The notes: generated by a model from the letters alone, not told the origin. 64,000 nucleotides of DNA from Paludibacteraceae bacterium (GCA_905235225.1 CAJOKE010000005.1:27291-91290); one strand, 5' to 3'; positions 8,623 to 17,519 are shown, counted from the first letter of the stretch. Numbers and translations: made by a program.

Positions 8623-9848
8623 CTTCTTTTATTAAGCACGGTCATTGACACACACACTGTTCCTTCCGTCAGTACAAGGGCATAAGCGGCACCCAAGACA
8701 CCCCAAAAGTAAGCAAACCAGCACACACTGACCAACGCCACTGCTCCCGCCGCAAAATACACATTGCGGAACGAGCGTTTCTCTTTCTTACCACCCAATG
8801 CAATCAGTCCGAACTGCCCCTGCGCACCGCCTACTCCGACCAGCACAGGTACAACCGCCATGATTGCACTCAGTTTCCCCAAACCGGCATAGTTCTTTCC
8901 AAGCAGCCCCGCAATCGGTTCCGCGAAGAAGAACAACAGCACTCCCGCAACACCAAGGCACACAGCCAGTAACAGGGTCAGACGCCTCACCAGGTTTTCC
9001 CCTTCGGAGGGGTTCGTTTGCCCCAAACGGCTTACTTTCGGGAAATACGCTTGGCATACAGGAATCCATATCAGATAGCACGCCGCCCGCATGATTTTCT
9101 CGGCTGCCGCATACTTACCCACCTCATCTGACGTCACAAAGCAACCTAAAATAACCACAAACAACGCTGTATAGGTGCTGGTAGCGGCATTACTCAGGAA
9201 AATGGGAGAACTGCTGCGCAACTGAACTGCGACATCACTCCAACTCACTTTCACCCAGGATGCCAACCCCATTGTTTTGGTCAGAACAGTCGTCACACAT
9301 CCGGCACCGATATATACAGCCACCTGAATCCATGCCGCGGTAGCTACATCATCTCCGCTCCTAACCAATATAAATGTCAGCGGCATAATAAGCAATTTCA
9401 TACATGCGTTCACAATAGCCACCAAACGCACTTTTCCCACACCCTGATACAGCCAGAACATTGAGGACGTATGACCCGTCACCATGCCCCACATAATCCA
9501 CATCACCTTGCGATACACCGCAAAACGCGGTACGGCACTCAGTCCCGCCATAATCACAGCACTGACTGCCAACAGCAGGAATTTGGCATACATCGTGGAA
9601 GAGAATATCCGGTCTGTCCAATCCCTATTACCCTTGGCAAGAGCAATCTGTTTCGTTGCGGTCAGGTTAAAACCGAAATCAACCAGCAACATCAGATATT
9701 GTGCGAGGGCGACACCGAAACTGAACACACCGAACTGTCCCGCATCAAGCACAACCATCAGATAAGGCCAAACTAACAAAGGAGCAAGGTAATTGATGCC
9801 CTGCAAACCCATAAGCCATACCGTATCTTTTCCCTCCTTACTGAGCAT
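8619..9848 (-). CDS. Wzx-type polysaccharide flippase
   Basis: A 409-aa multi-spanning MOP-superfamily transporter. The N terminus WLMGLQGINYLAPLLVWPYL and GFNLTATKQIA are typical of Wzx proteins such as RfbX; about 12 hydrophobic helices follow. It translocates undecaprenyl-linked repeat units. It is the first gene of the polysaccharide operon. A promoter at 9867-9898 ends about ten bases before its ATG, so the mRNA leader is very short. The ATGA overlap with wzy supports the Wzx/Wzy pathway. Confidence 0.88.
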   Translation of the reverse strand: MLSKEGKDTVWLMGLQGINYLAPLLVWPYLMVVLDAGQFGVFSFGVALAQYLMLLVDFGFNLTATKQIALAKGNRDWTDRIFSSTMYAKFLLLAVSAVIMAGLSAVPRFAVYRKVMWIMWGMVTGHTSSMFWLYQGVGKVRLVAIVNACMKLLIMPLTFILVRSGDDVATAAWIQVAVYIGAGCVTTVLTKTMGLASWVKVSWSDVAVQLRSSSPIFLSNAATSTYTALFVVILGCFVTSDEVGKYAAAEKIMRAACYLIWIPVCQAYFPKVSRLGQTNPSEGENLVRRLTLLLAVCLGVAGVLLFFFAEPIAGLLGKNYAGLGKLSAIMAVVPVLVGVGGAQGQFGLIALGGKKEKRSFRNVYFAAGAVALVSVCWFAYFWGVLGAAYALVLTEGTVCVSMTVLNKRR

Positions 9849-9866
9849 AAACAGTCAAATAGCCTG

Positions 9867-9898
9867 CAAAGGTACAACAAAAAATCCGAATGCACAAA
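9867..9898 (-). promoter_or_regulatory. Bacteroidota promoter for the polysaccharide operon
   Basis: Reading the minus strand: TTTG (9898-9895), 20 nt, then TACCTTTG (9874-9867), matching the Bacteroidota -33/-7 consensus. The predicted start site lies about 10 nt before the wzx ATG at 9848. Confidence 0.8.
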
Positions 9899-9965
9899 TA
9901 ATTGTCACATTTCTAAATGACAAAGTAATAAAATGTCAAATGTCAAATGGAATAAATGATTTCAC

Positions 9966-10075
9966 GACTCGCTTACGGGAGACATACGGGACGGTTACGG
10001 GAAACTTACGACCGAAGAAATTCACCAGCGGACGAAATTTTCTGCAAAGATAATACAAAACCCCTTTTAGTGTAT
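9966..10075. repeat. Dispersed repeat copy A with 11-bp tandem units
   Basis: Starts CGACTCGCTTACGGG and contains four 11-bp units (9968-9978, 9979-9989, 9990-10000, 10001-10011) with core NNTTACGG. It continues into TCTGCAAAGATAATACAAAA and CCCCTTTTAGTGTATC. A second copy in the same orientation lies at 61436-61530 after ssb, with three units and nearly the same tail. Confidence 0.85.
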
Positions 10076-10168
10076 CGTTTGACCTGCATTTTTTTGAAAA
10101 ATTAACATATTTTTACCATACTGCCCGTCTTTTCAATCACCAAAACAAAAAGTCACTATCAAAACAAA

Positions 10169-10190
10169 AGAGAGACCGGAAAGTCTCTCT
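10169..10190 (-). terminator. Rho-independent terminator of tRNA-Ala
   Basis: An 8-bp stem (AGAGAGAC/GTCTCTCT) with a 6-nt loop, followed on the minus strand by TTTTGTTTT. It lies 5 nt past the 3' end of the tRNA. Confidence 0.8.
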
Positions 10191-10194
10191 CAAG

Positions 10195-10268
10195 TGGAGT
10201 ATAGCGGACTCGAACCGCTCACCTCGACACTGCCAGTGTCGCGCTCTAGCCAGATGAGCTAATACCCC
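10195..10268 (-). tRNA. tRNA-Ala (anticodon GGC)
   Basis: The minus strand folds into a complete cloverleaf of 74 nt: acceptor GGGGTAT/ATACTCC with discriminator A, D-arm GCTCATCTGGCTAGAGC, anticodon stem CGACA/TGTCG with loop CTGGCAG (anticodon GGC), and T-arm with GGTTCGAGTCC. CCA is not encoded. A terminator follows directly. Confidence 0.95.
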
Positions 10269-10353
10269 TCATTTAATTGCCATTCGAACATGTAAAATTT
10301 AACTGTTTGCAGACCCTTATATATCCAAATGCGCTGCAAAAGTAGACTTTTAT

Positions 10354-10384
10354 TTTGACATATACAAATATTTTTGTAATTTTG
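10354..10384 (+). promoter_or_regulatory. Promoter for the FemAB/GNAT-like gene
   Basis: TTTG (10354-10357), 19 nt, TAATTTTG (10377-10384). The expected start site is about 15 nt before ATG 10405. The element is close in sequence to the ssb promoter. Confidence 0.75.
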
Positions 10385-10404
10385 CGAAAAATTTGATAAA
10401 AATC

Positions 10405-11394
10405 ATGTCCAATAAGGAAATATATGCGGAATGGGTGCAGTCCCAGCAGACAATTCCGCTGTTTATGCAACCATGGTGGATGGATGCCGTCTGTGCCGGC
10501 AAAGCATGGGATGTCATTTTGGTTAAACGCCCTGTTTCTGACACAGAAAAGGATGAGTTGTCCCCAACTGATATTGTTGCTGCCATGCCTTATCTTTGGC
10601 GAAAAAAATGGTGGATGAAGTGGATTGCCATGCCGCAACAGACCCAAATAGGCGGATTATGGTTGGACGAAAACAGAACTTTCGAACCGGAAGAACTGAC
10701 CGCAATCTGTCAGGATGTTGCAAAACAACTTGCCGGATTGAGCCTCAACTACTATTACCAGCAGTTCCCGCTATCCAGCCCTTGTCCCGACCTGTTCCGC
10801 GAACTCGGATTCAAGGTCAAAGAACGCGTTACATACCGCATAAACGACCTGACTGATCTTGACAAGGTTATTGACAATTTCTCCAAGAATAAAAAACGGC
10901 AACTCCAGAAAGCACTGTCATTACATGCCGAAAAACACATCACCGCTGAGGAGTTTTATGCACTGCATTTGTCATGGCTTGCCTTGCAAAAGAAACAAAT
11001 CACATATTCACGCGAATTCTTTTTAGTACTGGAGCAGAAACTCCGCAAACGCCATCAATCACAGATACTGACCATCTGCAATCCCGATCATATTCCCTAT
11101 GCTGCCGCATTATTGGTTTGGGACAAACAACGGATGTATTACCTCATTCCGTGTTTTAATCCCGAATACAAGGAATCCGGTGCCGGAGCTTTGCTTGTCT
11201 TGGAAGCACTCAAACTTGCCCGCGAAAAAGGCCTTGTCTTCGATTTCGAGGGCAGCATGATTCGCGGTGTCGCACAGCATTACAAGCAGTTCGGTTCCGT
11301 TCCCTGCAACTATTACAGTGTTGAAAAGTATTATAGCTGGTGGTTCCGAATTGTCCTTCTGTGGAACTGGCTTAGAAACAAAAAATACAGGTAA
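10405..11394 (+). CDS. FemAB/GNAT-like acyltransferase
   Basis: I prefer ATG 10405 (MSNKEIYAEW) over the TTG at 10393, giving 329 aa. The protein resembles the BioF2-like/FemAB acetyltransferase group: an N-terminal subdomain with PLFMQPWWMDAV and a C-terminal GNAT-like half with NKKRQLQKAL, YYLIPCFNPEYKESGAGALL and FDFEGSMIRGVAQHYKQFG. Such proteins acylate cell-wall peptides or glycans. Its place between two polysaccharide gene groups suggests glycan modification, which is inference. It ends 4 nt from the convergent asparagine-synthase-like gene. Trp-rich patches near residues 20-30 and at the C terminus may touch the membrane. Confidence 0.7.
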   Translation: MSNKEIYAEWVQSQQTIPLFMQPWWMDAVCAGKAWDVILVKRPVSDTEKDELSPTDIVAAMPYLWRKKWWMKWIAMPQQTQIGGLWLDENRTFEPEELTAICQDVAKQLAGLSLNYYYQQFPLSSPCPDLFRELGFKVKERVTYRINDLTDLDKVIDNFSKNKKRQLQKALSLHAEKHITAEEFYALHLSWLALQKKQITYSREFFLVLEQKLRKRHQSQILTICNPDHIPYAAALLVWDKQRMYYLIPCFNPEYKESGAGALLVLEALKLAREKGLVFDFEGSMIRGVAQHYKQFGSVPCNYYSVEKYYSWWFRIVLLWNWLRNKKYR

Positions 11395-11398
11395 GCAG

Positions 11399-12943
11399 TC
11401 AGCCTCTGCCCTCTAAAACACGATTAAGATACCATTTGCTAATTAAATCGTTAATCCCGATGTAGCGATTAAAGTTTTTTGTGTTGCGTGAACCATTCAG
11501 TTCCTCACGTAACGGCTGCGCGAGACACCATTCACCTAAAGGGTCGGCTATGGAGTCCGACGACCAAGGGCGGTATCGGAGTAATGGTTTCAGAACATAT
11601 TTTCCCCACCGTTTCCACCACACAACCGGTTGATATTCAATTGCTGAAGGCGCGCCGTTTCTTTGGAAAATATATTCCGCAAATGAACAATATAACCGCC
11701 CGTTACGTAATGACTCATACGGCAAACGGGCAAATATATCATATAACTCGTTATCCCAAAGAGGCAAGCGAACTTCATGATTAAAGAAAGTATATGCCCT
11801 GACCGAATTAACAATATTATGCGCCTGTCTGTGTACCATTATCCAATTCTGGTATGCGGATATAGGAGTTACCCCCGCTGCCAACTGATGTTTGAAATAC
11901 GTATAAAGCCGCCGTTCGACTGTTTTTGAATACCGATACTCAAAACCAAGGCGCATCATCTTACGTGACAAAGTCTTTGCCGTATCTGTCGGTTTCACAT
12001 GAGCCTTGACAAGATGACTTCCTGCAAACGAATCACCTGAATGCCCCGGAACAAATACAGCGTCCTGATTTATCAGGTCGGATGCCTTCAGCACCTTGAT
12101 AGCCGCATATTCAAACAGCCATACAAAGTTGGTATAACAACCGACATGACGATAATATCGCCCAAATTCCGCTCCACCGATTTCAGTTAACCTTTGAATC
12201 TCAGGGTCTTGAGGGGAAATACGGTAATGCGGATACCCTAAATGTTGCGCAGTTGCATGTGCTGTTTCCCACTCCGTATCGTCCGGACCTGTGACAGTAT
12301 AGCACACAACATTTTTATATCCGGCTTCACGCAACAGACAAAGGATTAGCCGCGAGTCGTTTCCTGCCGTCAGAGGTATAACTATTTGTCTTTGTCCGAT
12401 ACTGCCTGTCAATCGCATTATAGCACGACGCATGGCGGATTCCAATTCATAAAGTTGCACCGACTGTTCCTCGCCACGATGACACAAATAATTACAATAT
12501 TCACCCGTCTTCCATTGTTCCTGTTCATAGATTACATAGCATCCGGGCATCACCTGGTGTACGTTATTCAATAATGTATGTCCGGGCATGACCGATCCTG
12601 ATGACTTGTAGAAAGCCAGAGCTTCCTCATCTATGTCAGCAGACTCAAATAATTTATGCGGATTGTCCGATATACTGCCCGAATCCGTATAAAAAAGAGG
12701 AATTGAACGCAGTCTGTCCACACCGGCTGCACAAAATCCGTCTTTCTCAATTATAACGGAAAACAATCCATTCGCTTCACGCAAACGCTTTTCCAAGGAA
12801 TACACATCCTCTACATTAGCGAAAAACCCGCACAGACTTTCTGCCGCATAAAGATTTCCGGCGGTATCATAGCAATAGCCACAAGCATACATACTGCCGT
12901 CAGAGTACCATTGTTTATTATCAACCAATATGTGCGTCTTCAT
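11399..12943 (-). CDS. Asparagine-synthase-like ATP-PPi amidotransferase, no glutaminase Cys
   Basis: About 514 aa from ATG 12943 (MKTHILVDN); an alternative ATG is at 12958. Residues about 1-150 resemble the N-terminal Ntn domain of AsnB, but the Cys2 nucleophile is absent, so glutamine hydrolysis in cis is unlikely. The C-terminal domain has a PP-loop-like IPLTAGNDSRLIL, replacing the usual SGGxDS. Such variants occur in capsule and O-antigen clusters, where they may make an amide on a sugar or peptide; the reaction here is unknown. The start overlaps the 3' end of the upstream flippase gene by 23 nt. Confidence 0.72.
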   Translation of the reverse strand: MKTHILVDNKQWYSDGSMYACGYCYDTAGNLYAAESLCGFFANVEDVYSLEKRLREANGLFSVIIEKDGFCAAGVDRLRSIPLFYTDSGSISDNPHKLFESADIDEEALAFYKSSGSVMPGHTLLNNVHQVMPGCYVIYEQEQWKTGEYCNYLCHRGEEQSVQLYELESAMRRAIMRLTGSIGQRQIVIPLTAGNDSRLILCLLREAGYKNVVCYTVTGPDDTEWETAHATAQHLGYPHYRISPQDPEIQRLTEIGGAEFGRYYRHVGCYTNFVWLFEYAAIKVLKASDLINQDAVFVPGHSGDSFAGSHLVKAHVKPTDTAKTLSRKMMRLGFEYRYSKTVERRLYTYFKHQLAAGVTPISAYQNWIMVHRQAHNIVNSVRAYTFFNHEVRLPLWDNELYDIFARLPYESLRNGRLYCSFAEYIFQRNGAPSAIEYQPVVWWKRWGKYVLKPLLRYRPWSSDSIADPLGEWCLAQPLREELNGSRNTKNFNRYIGINDLISKWYLNRVLEGRG

Positions 12944-14192
12944 ATAATTGTCTGTCAAAACGATATGCTACAATAAGAAACCACACCAACTCACACAGTA
13001 ACACTATAGCACTTGAATACGCATACCAACGAACCGCAAACATTAGCGAGCCGATATATATACCCAATCCCAAAGCTAAAACACGTACTATCAGATACCC
13101 TATTTCTATCCACATCATAACTCTCTGTTTTCCAAAAATATCGGGGATAAAATTTATGCCCGTAGCCATCAATACCATTAACAGCCACACCAACAAACTA
13201 CGAATATACTCGCCGGATACAACATAGTCTTTCCCAAGCAGCCATGCTGTAATATCGGGTAAAAAACAATATAGTAATACAAAGACAGGGACAGTTATCA
13301 GAATTACAGCAACCAAATATCGCATCAGAAAAGCCAAAATCGGCTGCCTTCTATTCACAAAATCAGCTGTTTGCCTGAACAACACCTGATAAAACGAAGC
13401 ACAAATCATATTTATCGGACGAAACGCCAATGCAAAAGCCATAGAAAAGAACCCCATCTCAGTTACCCCGAATACAGGCGTCAGCATAAATACCGGCAAA
13501 TTTATACTGACGGAATTGAGCAATGAGCGGGGCAGGGAATATTTAGGAAACCGGCTGAATTCCCCGGCAACCTGTTTATAAGTAGTCATCGGATAGCGTA
13601 TCAATAATAATGAAACGCATTTCCGCCACCCGCAGATAATTACCCCGATGAGCGATCCCAAAGGAGCTAACACGCAGGACACAATCAATCCGCCCGGTAG
13701 ATGGACACCCCCGAAACCCACCTTGAAAGCAGCCCCCGCTATGGATTGTGAGGCTTGAAACCCGCCAATCAAGGAAAATCGTCTCATGCGCGTATAATAA
13801 TAATTAAGCAGAGACCATAAGCCCAATGCCGCCACATAAAAGGGCATCACCCACCAAAAACGAGCAAGAGAAGGCGTATTAAAAAGGGCGGCAACTGAGT
13901 TCGAAAAAGGAACCGAAAGTAATAAAACAAACGTCAACGCAGCAAGGATAACCATACCAACATGGGTAACGGCACGCGCTTTATCATCTGATTTCGGCAA
14001 TAATATTGCATATTGGTATTCAGCAGTGGAAAGCAATACCAAAACACCCCCTATACTCATAAACAAATTCAGCAAGCCGAAATCGTCCGGAGAATATAAG
14101 CGGGACAGAACAGGATAAACAGCCAAACCGACCGCCTGAGCAATCACGTTCGCACTTAACAATTTAGCACTATCCTTGATTATTTTGTTCAT
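12921..14192 (-). CDS. Second Wzx-like polysaccharide flippase
   Basis: A 423-aa polytopic MOP/MATE-type transporter with the Wzx-like opening AKLLSANVIAQAVGLAVYPVLSRLYSPDDFG and about 12 hydrophobic segments. It differs from the first Wzx and lies in a separate operon with its own promoter (14201-14232), together with the asparagine-synthase-like gene. A flippase paired with an amidotransferase but no local glycosyltransferases suggests it moves a glycan made by genes elsewhere, or that the locus has been trimmed. Confidence 0.85.
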   Translation of the reverse strand: MNKIIKDSAKLLSANVIAQAVGLAVYPVLSRLYSPDDFGLLNLFMSIGGVLVLLSTAEYQYAILLPKSDDKARAVTHVGMVILAALTFVLLLSVPFSNSVAALFNTPSLARFWWVMPFYVAALGLWSLLNYYYTRMRRFSLIGGFQASQSIAGAAFKVGFGGVHLPGGLIVSCVLAPLGSLIGVIICGWRKCVSLLLIRYPMTTYKQVAGEFSRFPKYSLPRSLLNSVSINLPVFMLTPVFGVTEMGFFSMAFALAFRPINMICASFYQVLFRQTADFVNRRQPILAFLMRYLVAVILITVPVFVLLYCFLPDITAWLLGKDYVVSGEYIRSLLVWLLMVLMATGINFIPDIFGKQRVMMWIEIGYLIVRVLALGLGIYIGSLMFAVRWYAYSSAIVLLCELVWFLIVAYRFDRQLYEDAHIG

Positions 14193-14200
14193 TCAGGGTA

Positions 14201-14232
14201 CAAAATTACTGCTTTTTAGGCAAAACTCCAAC
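14201..14232 (-). promoter_or_regulatory. Promoter for the second flippase operon
   Basis: Minus strand: GTTG (14232-14229), 20 nt, TAATTTTG (14208-14201). The start site would lie almost at the ATG (14192), implying a very short leader. Confidence 0.65.
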
Positions 14233-14258
14233 TAATATCACATTTTTTTATAAAAAAA

Positions 14259-14290
14259 TTTGTTCATTCCACAAAAAAGCTGTAAATTTG
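14259..14290 (+). promoter_or_regulatory. Promoter for tonB-recG
   Basis: TTTG (14259-14262), 20 nt, TAAATTTG (14283-14290), a full match to the Bacteroidota consensus, about 28 nt before ATG 14319. Divergent from the flippase promoter. Confidence 0.8.
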
Positions 14291-14318
14291 CAGCTCGAAA
14301 ATAATACCAATACACAAT

Positions 14319-14999
14319 ATGCAAATCAAAAAGTCACAAAAAGCCAGTCTGGAGGACAAAAAGCTGACCTACGTTCTGCTGGGGTTTGTATTTGTTCTCA
14401 GCTTGTGCTATGTAGCCTTGGAATGGACCGAAAAAGAGGTCACCAAGTACGAAGTCGCAGACATGGACTTCCAGTTTGAGGAAGAAATCGAGATTCAGCA
14501 GACATCTCAGGAGACAACACCTCCGCCCCCACCACCTCCTGTACAGGAAGTAGAGGTTCTCAATGTGGTGGAAGATGATGTTGAGACCGAGACTATTGAG
14601 ATTAACACCGAGGACGACAAGGATGTCGAGGTGATTATTCAGGCTCCCGTTGAGGTTAAAGAAGAGGAAGAGGAAGAAGAAGTAGTGTTCGTTGTTGTAG
14701 AAAAAATGCCGGAATTCCCGGGCGGACAACAAGCATTGTTCAAATACCTCAGTGAGAATGTCAAATACCCTGTTATTGCTCAGGAGAACGGTATCCAAGG
14801 TCGTGTTATTTGCCAGTTCGTGGTAAATAAAGACGGTAAGATTGTGGATGTTGAGGTCGTTCGTTCAGGCGGTGACCCGTCATTGGATAAAGAGGCTGTT
14901 CGTGTCATCAAGTCCATGCCGCCATGGAAGCCCGGTCAGCAACGTGGTAAGGCCGTGCGTGTAAAATACACGGTTCCCGTAAACTTCCGCTTACAATAA
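14319..14999 (+). CDS. tonB: TonB-family energy transducer
   Basis: A 226-aa TonB-like protein. One N-terminal transmembrane helix (about residues 17-36) is followed by a periplasmic linker with polyproline PPPPPPP and a very acidic Glu/Val stretch (EEEEEEEVV). The C-terminal TonB domain follows (about 130-226): MPEFPGGQQALFKYLSENVK, GRVICQFVVNKDGK, VRSGGDPSLDKEAVRVIKSM, KYTVPVNFRL. It would couple the proton motive force of ExbB/ExbD to outer-membrane transporters; an ExbB/D operon lies at 41-43 kb. Co-transcribed with recG 2 nt downstream. Confidence 0.93.
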   Translation: MQIKKSQKASLEDKKLTYVLLGFVFVLSLCYVALEWTEKEVTKYEVADMDFQFEEEIEIQQTSQETTPPPPPPPVQEVEVLNVVEDDVETETIEINTEDDKDVEVIIQAPVEVKEEEEEEEVVFVVVEKMPEFPGGQQALFKYLSENVKYPVIAQENGIQGRVICQFVVNKDGKIVDVEVVRSGGDPSLDKEAVRVIKSMPPWKPGQQRGKAVRVKYTVPVNFRLQ

Positions 15000-15001
15000 A
15001 C

Positions 15002-17089
15002 GTGGAATTAGCACACCAGAATATAGGTTATTGCAAGGGTGTCGGTACCAAACGTGCCGACACTCTTCGTAAAGAGTTGGGCGTAGAGACTGCGCTCGAC
15101 ATGCTGCGTGTCTATCCATACAAGTACACTGACCGAAGCCGATTCTACAAGATACATGAGATTGCAGATGAGGAGACCTCAGTGCAGATTATCGGTGAAA
15201 TCATAGAGTGGCATACTATCGGAGTAGGGAAAGGGCAACGCTTGAGTGCGACCTTCACCGACGGGCAGCACACCATCGAATTGGTGTGGTTCCGCGGGGT
15301 GCAGTATATCAAGTTGGACAAAAACGTCCCGTATCTTCTGTTCGGCAAGCCTACACGGTTTAATCACCAGTACAATTTTGTACACCCCGAACTGACTCCC
15401 ATGTCGAAGGTCACGCCTCAGATGACACAGGGATTAGAGCCGGACTATACCACCACTGACAAGATGAAGCAATGCGGACTCAACTCCAAAGGTGTCCGCA
15501 CTATCATAGCGGGATTGCTGCCCCAACTCAAAGCCGGAATTCCCGAAACCATCGGACAAGACGTATTAGACCGTTACCACCTCATGGGGCTGACTGAGTC
15601 ACTGGTCAACATCCACTTCCCGAAAGACACTCCCACTATGCAGAAAGCCCGCGAACGTTTGAAATTCGAGGAGCTGTTCTTTATCCAATTGCAGATACTG
15701 AAAAAGAAGAAGCGTCACGAAAAGAATGCCGGTTTCGCCATGCCGACTGTGGGCAGGCGTTTTAACCGGTTCTACCACGATTATCTGCCGTTCGAACTGA
15801 CGAACGCCCAAAAGCGTGTTATCCGTGAGATTCACGGAGATATGAAATCGGGACATCAGATGAACCGCCTACTGCAAGGTGATGTGGGCAGCGGCAAAAC
15901 CTTGGTGGCATTACTATGCGCACTATTGGCTGCAGATAACGGCTACCAAACCTGTATTATGGCACCGACCGAGATACTTGCCAACCAGCATTACCAGACA
16001 CTGCGTTCCATGGTACCGCCTGAAATAGAACGTATTGAGTTATTGACCGGAAGCACGACCAAGAAACAACGTGAGCCATTACATGAAGCACTGCGCGCAG
16101 GTGAAGTGGATATATTAATAGGAACGCACGCACTGATAGAGGATGAGGTGCAGTTTGCCAACCTCGGATTGGTTATCATTGACGAGCAGCACCGTTTCGG
16201 TGTGGCACAACGTGCCAAACTATGGAACAAGAATATACAGCCGCCGCATGTTTTAGTCATGACGGCGACCCCCATTCCGCGCACGTTGGCAATGACCTTA
16301 TACGGCGACCTGCAAGTGAGTGTAATCGACGAACTGCCCCCCGGCCGCAAGCCGGTGCATACATTGCACTACTCCATTGCCCGCAAGACCAGTGTCAACC
16401 AATTCATTACCCAACAGATTGAGCAAGGGCGTCAAGTGTATGTCGTTTTCCCGCTGATAAAGGAGAATGAGAAATTAGACCTGCTGGATCTGCAGAACGG
16501 TTTTAACGAGTTGTGCGAGACATTTCCGCAATACCGCATTTCGATGGTTCACGGGCAAATGAAAGCGAAGGACAAGGACGAACAGATGCAGCGTTTCGTC
16601 AAGGGAGAGACACAGATATTAGTGGCAACGACCGTTATCGAAGTCGGTGTCAATGTACCGAATGCAAGTGTGATGATTATCGAGAACGCTGAGCGGTTCG
16701 GTCTAAGCCAACTCCACCAGTTACGCGGACGTGTAGGTCGTGGGGCTGACCAAAGCTATTGCCTGCTACTGACGAAGATGGAATTAACCTCAGACACCCG
16801 CAAGCGCATGGACATTATGGTGGCGACCAATGACGGTTTCCGTATTGCAGAGGCAGATCTGCAGTTACGCGGTCCCGGTGATATGGAAGGGACACTGCAA
16901 TCCGGCACACCGTTCGATTTGAAGATAGCCAACCTTGGTACAGACGGCCAGTTGTTAGAAGTGGCACGCAAGGCGGCAAGTGAAATATTAGACGCCGACC
17001 CTGAACTATCAGACGAGTTCAACCGTATATACAAGCGTCAACTCGACCTTATGCGACAGACACAAGATTACTTCGGCGAAATCTCTTAG
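15002..17089 (+). CDS. recG: ATP-dependent DNA helicase RecG
   Basis: A 695-aa protein of normal RecG length. The N-terminal wedge/OB domain begins at LAHQNIGYCKGVGTKRADTL; helicase motifs follow: I GDVGSGKTLVAL, Ia APTEILANQH, II DEQHRFGV, III TATPIPRTL, and VI LRGRVGRGADQS. It remodels stalled replication forks and branch-migrates Holliday junctions. The start is GTG at 15002, two bases after the tonB stop. It converges on the PqqD-like gene with a 43-nt gap in which I see no strong terminator. Confidence 0.96.
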   Translation: MELAHQNIGYCKGVGTKRADTLRKELGVETALDMLRVYPYKYTDRSRFYKIHEIADEETSVQIIGEIIEWHTIGVGKGQRLSATFTDGQHTIELVWFRGVQYIKLDKNVPYLLFGKPTRFNHQYNFVHPELTPMSKVTPQMTQGLEPDYTTTDKMKQCGLNSKGVRTIIAGLLPQLKAGIPETIGQDVLDRYHLMGLTESLVNIHFPKDTPTMQKARERLKFEELFFIQLQILKKKKRHEKNAGFAMPTVGRRFNRFYHDYLPFELTNAQKRVIREIHGDMKSGHQMNRLLQGDVGSGKTLVALLCALLAADNGYQTCIMAPTEILANQHYQTLRSMVPPEIERIELLTGSTTKKQREPLHEALRAGEVDILIGTHALIEDEVQFANLGLVIIDEQHRFGVAQRAKLWNKNIQPPHVLVMTATPIPRTLAMTLYGDLQVSVIDELPPGRKPVHTLHYSIARKTSVNQFITQQIEQGRQVYVVFPLIKENEKLDLLDLQNGFNELCETFPQYRISMVHGQMKAKDKDEQMQRFVKGETQILVATTVIEVGVNVPNASVMIIENAERFGLSQLHQLRGRVGRGADQSYCLLLTKMELTSDTRKRMDIMVATNDGFRIAEADLQLRGPGDMEGTLQSGTPFDLKIANLGTDGQLLEVARKAASEILDADPELSDEFNRIYKRQLDLMRQTQDYFGEIS

Positions 17090-17132
17090 TCAGGAACAAG
17101 CGTCCTTATATTCCCTAATACTTATAGCAGAG

Positions 17133-17423
17133 TTATTCTGCAATACCTATTTCAAGCCAGTTGGCTATAGTCAGATTGGCGTCTTCCAATGCCTGTTCGG
17201 GTGAAACCTCATATTCATCCAAGAGCCATTGCTGCATTTTTTCCGCAGAAACTTCTTCTTTGAATTCAGCGGCTTTTTTCCACAGGAAAGCAGCAGTCTC
17301 ATTCATTGTGATCATCTTATTGAAGTTGATTTGTTCAATCCCTTCTCCAATCAAAATCCACTCATCGCCTAACTGACGAAGTTTGAATCCCTTTTTACAT
17401 TTTATCATTTTGTCATTTTCCAT
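17133..17423 (-). CDS. PqqD-family peptide-binding protein
   Basis: A small PqqD-like protein. The track start (17447) is probably too early; MENDKM at 17423 (96 aa) or MIKCKK at 17408 (91 aa) are better. Family marks: GFKLRQLGDEWILIGEG and the helix ITMNETAAFLWKKA. PqqD domains bind the leader peptide of ribosomally made peptides and deliver it to a maturase. Here the neighbour is a signal-peptidase-like protein, not a radical SAM enzyme, so a chaperone role in peptide processing is inference. An 11-bp-period array lies between the two genes. Confidence 0.75.
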   Translation of the reverse strand: MENDKMIKCKKGFKLRQLGDEWILIGEGIEQINFNKMITMNETAAFLWKKAAEFKEEVSAEKMQQWLLDEYEVSPEQALEDANLTIANWLEIGIAE

Positions 17424-17486
17424 ATTATCATTTATTATTTTAGCCAACCGGTCATTATTTTTTTATAAAACTTTGACAGCAGTTTA

Positions 17487-17519
17487 CGTTTACATCTCGT
17501 TCGCATCACGTTCGCATTC
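17487..17519. repeat. 11-bp-period tandem array, CGTTCGCATCA units
   Basis: Three 11-bp units: CGTTTACATCT, CGTTCGCATCA, CGTTCGCATTC, sitting between the S24/S26-like gene stop and the PqqD-like gene. The last unit reaches into the peptidase stop codon. Confidence 0.7.

Larger units (their letters stand above)
9849..10194. other. Non-coding region between wzx promoter and tRNA-Ala
   Basis: No supported ORF. Holds the wzx promoter (9867-9898), an 11-bp-period array (9968-10011), a conserved block repeated downstream of ssb (about 10030-10075), and the terminator of tRNA-Ala. A TATCTTTG box sits at 10052-10045 (minus) inside the conserved block but lacks a clear -33 partner. Confidence 0.75.
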
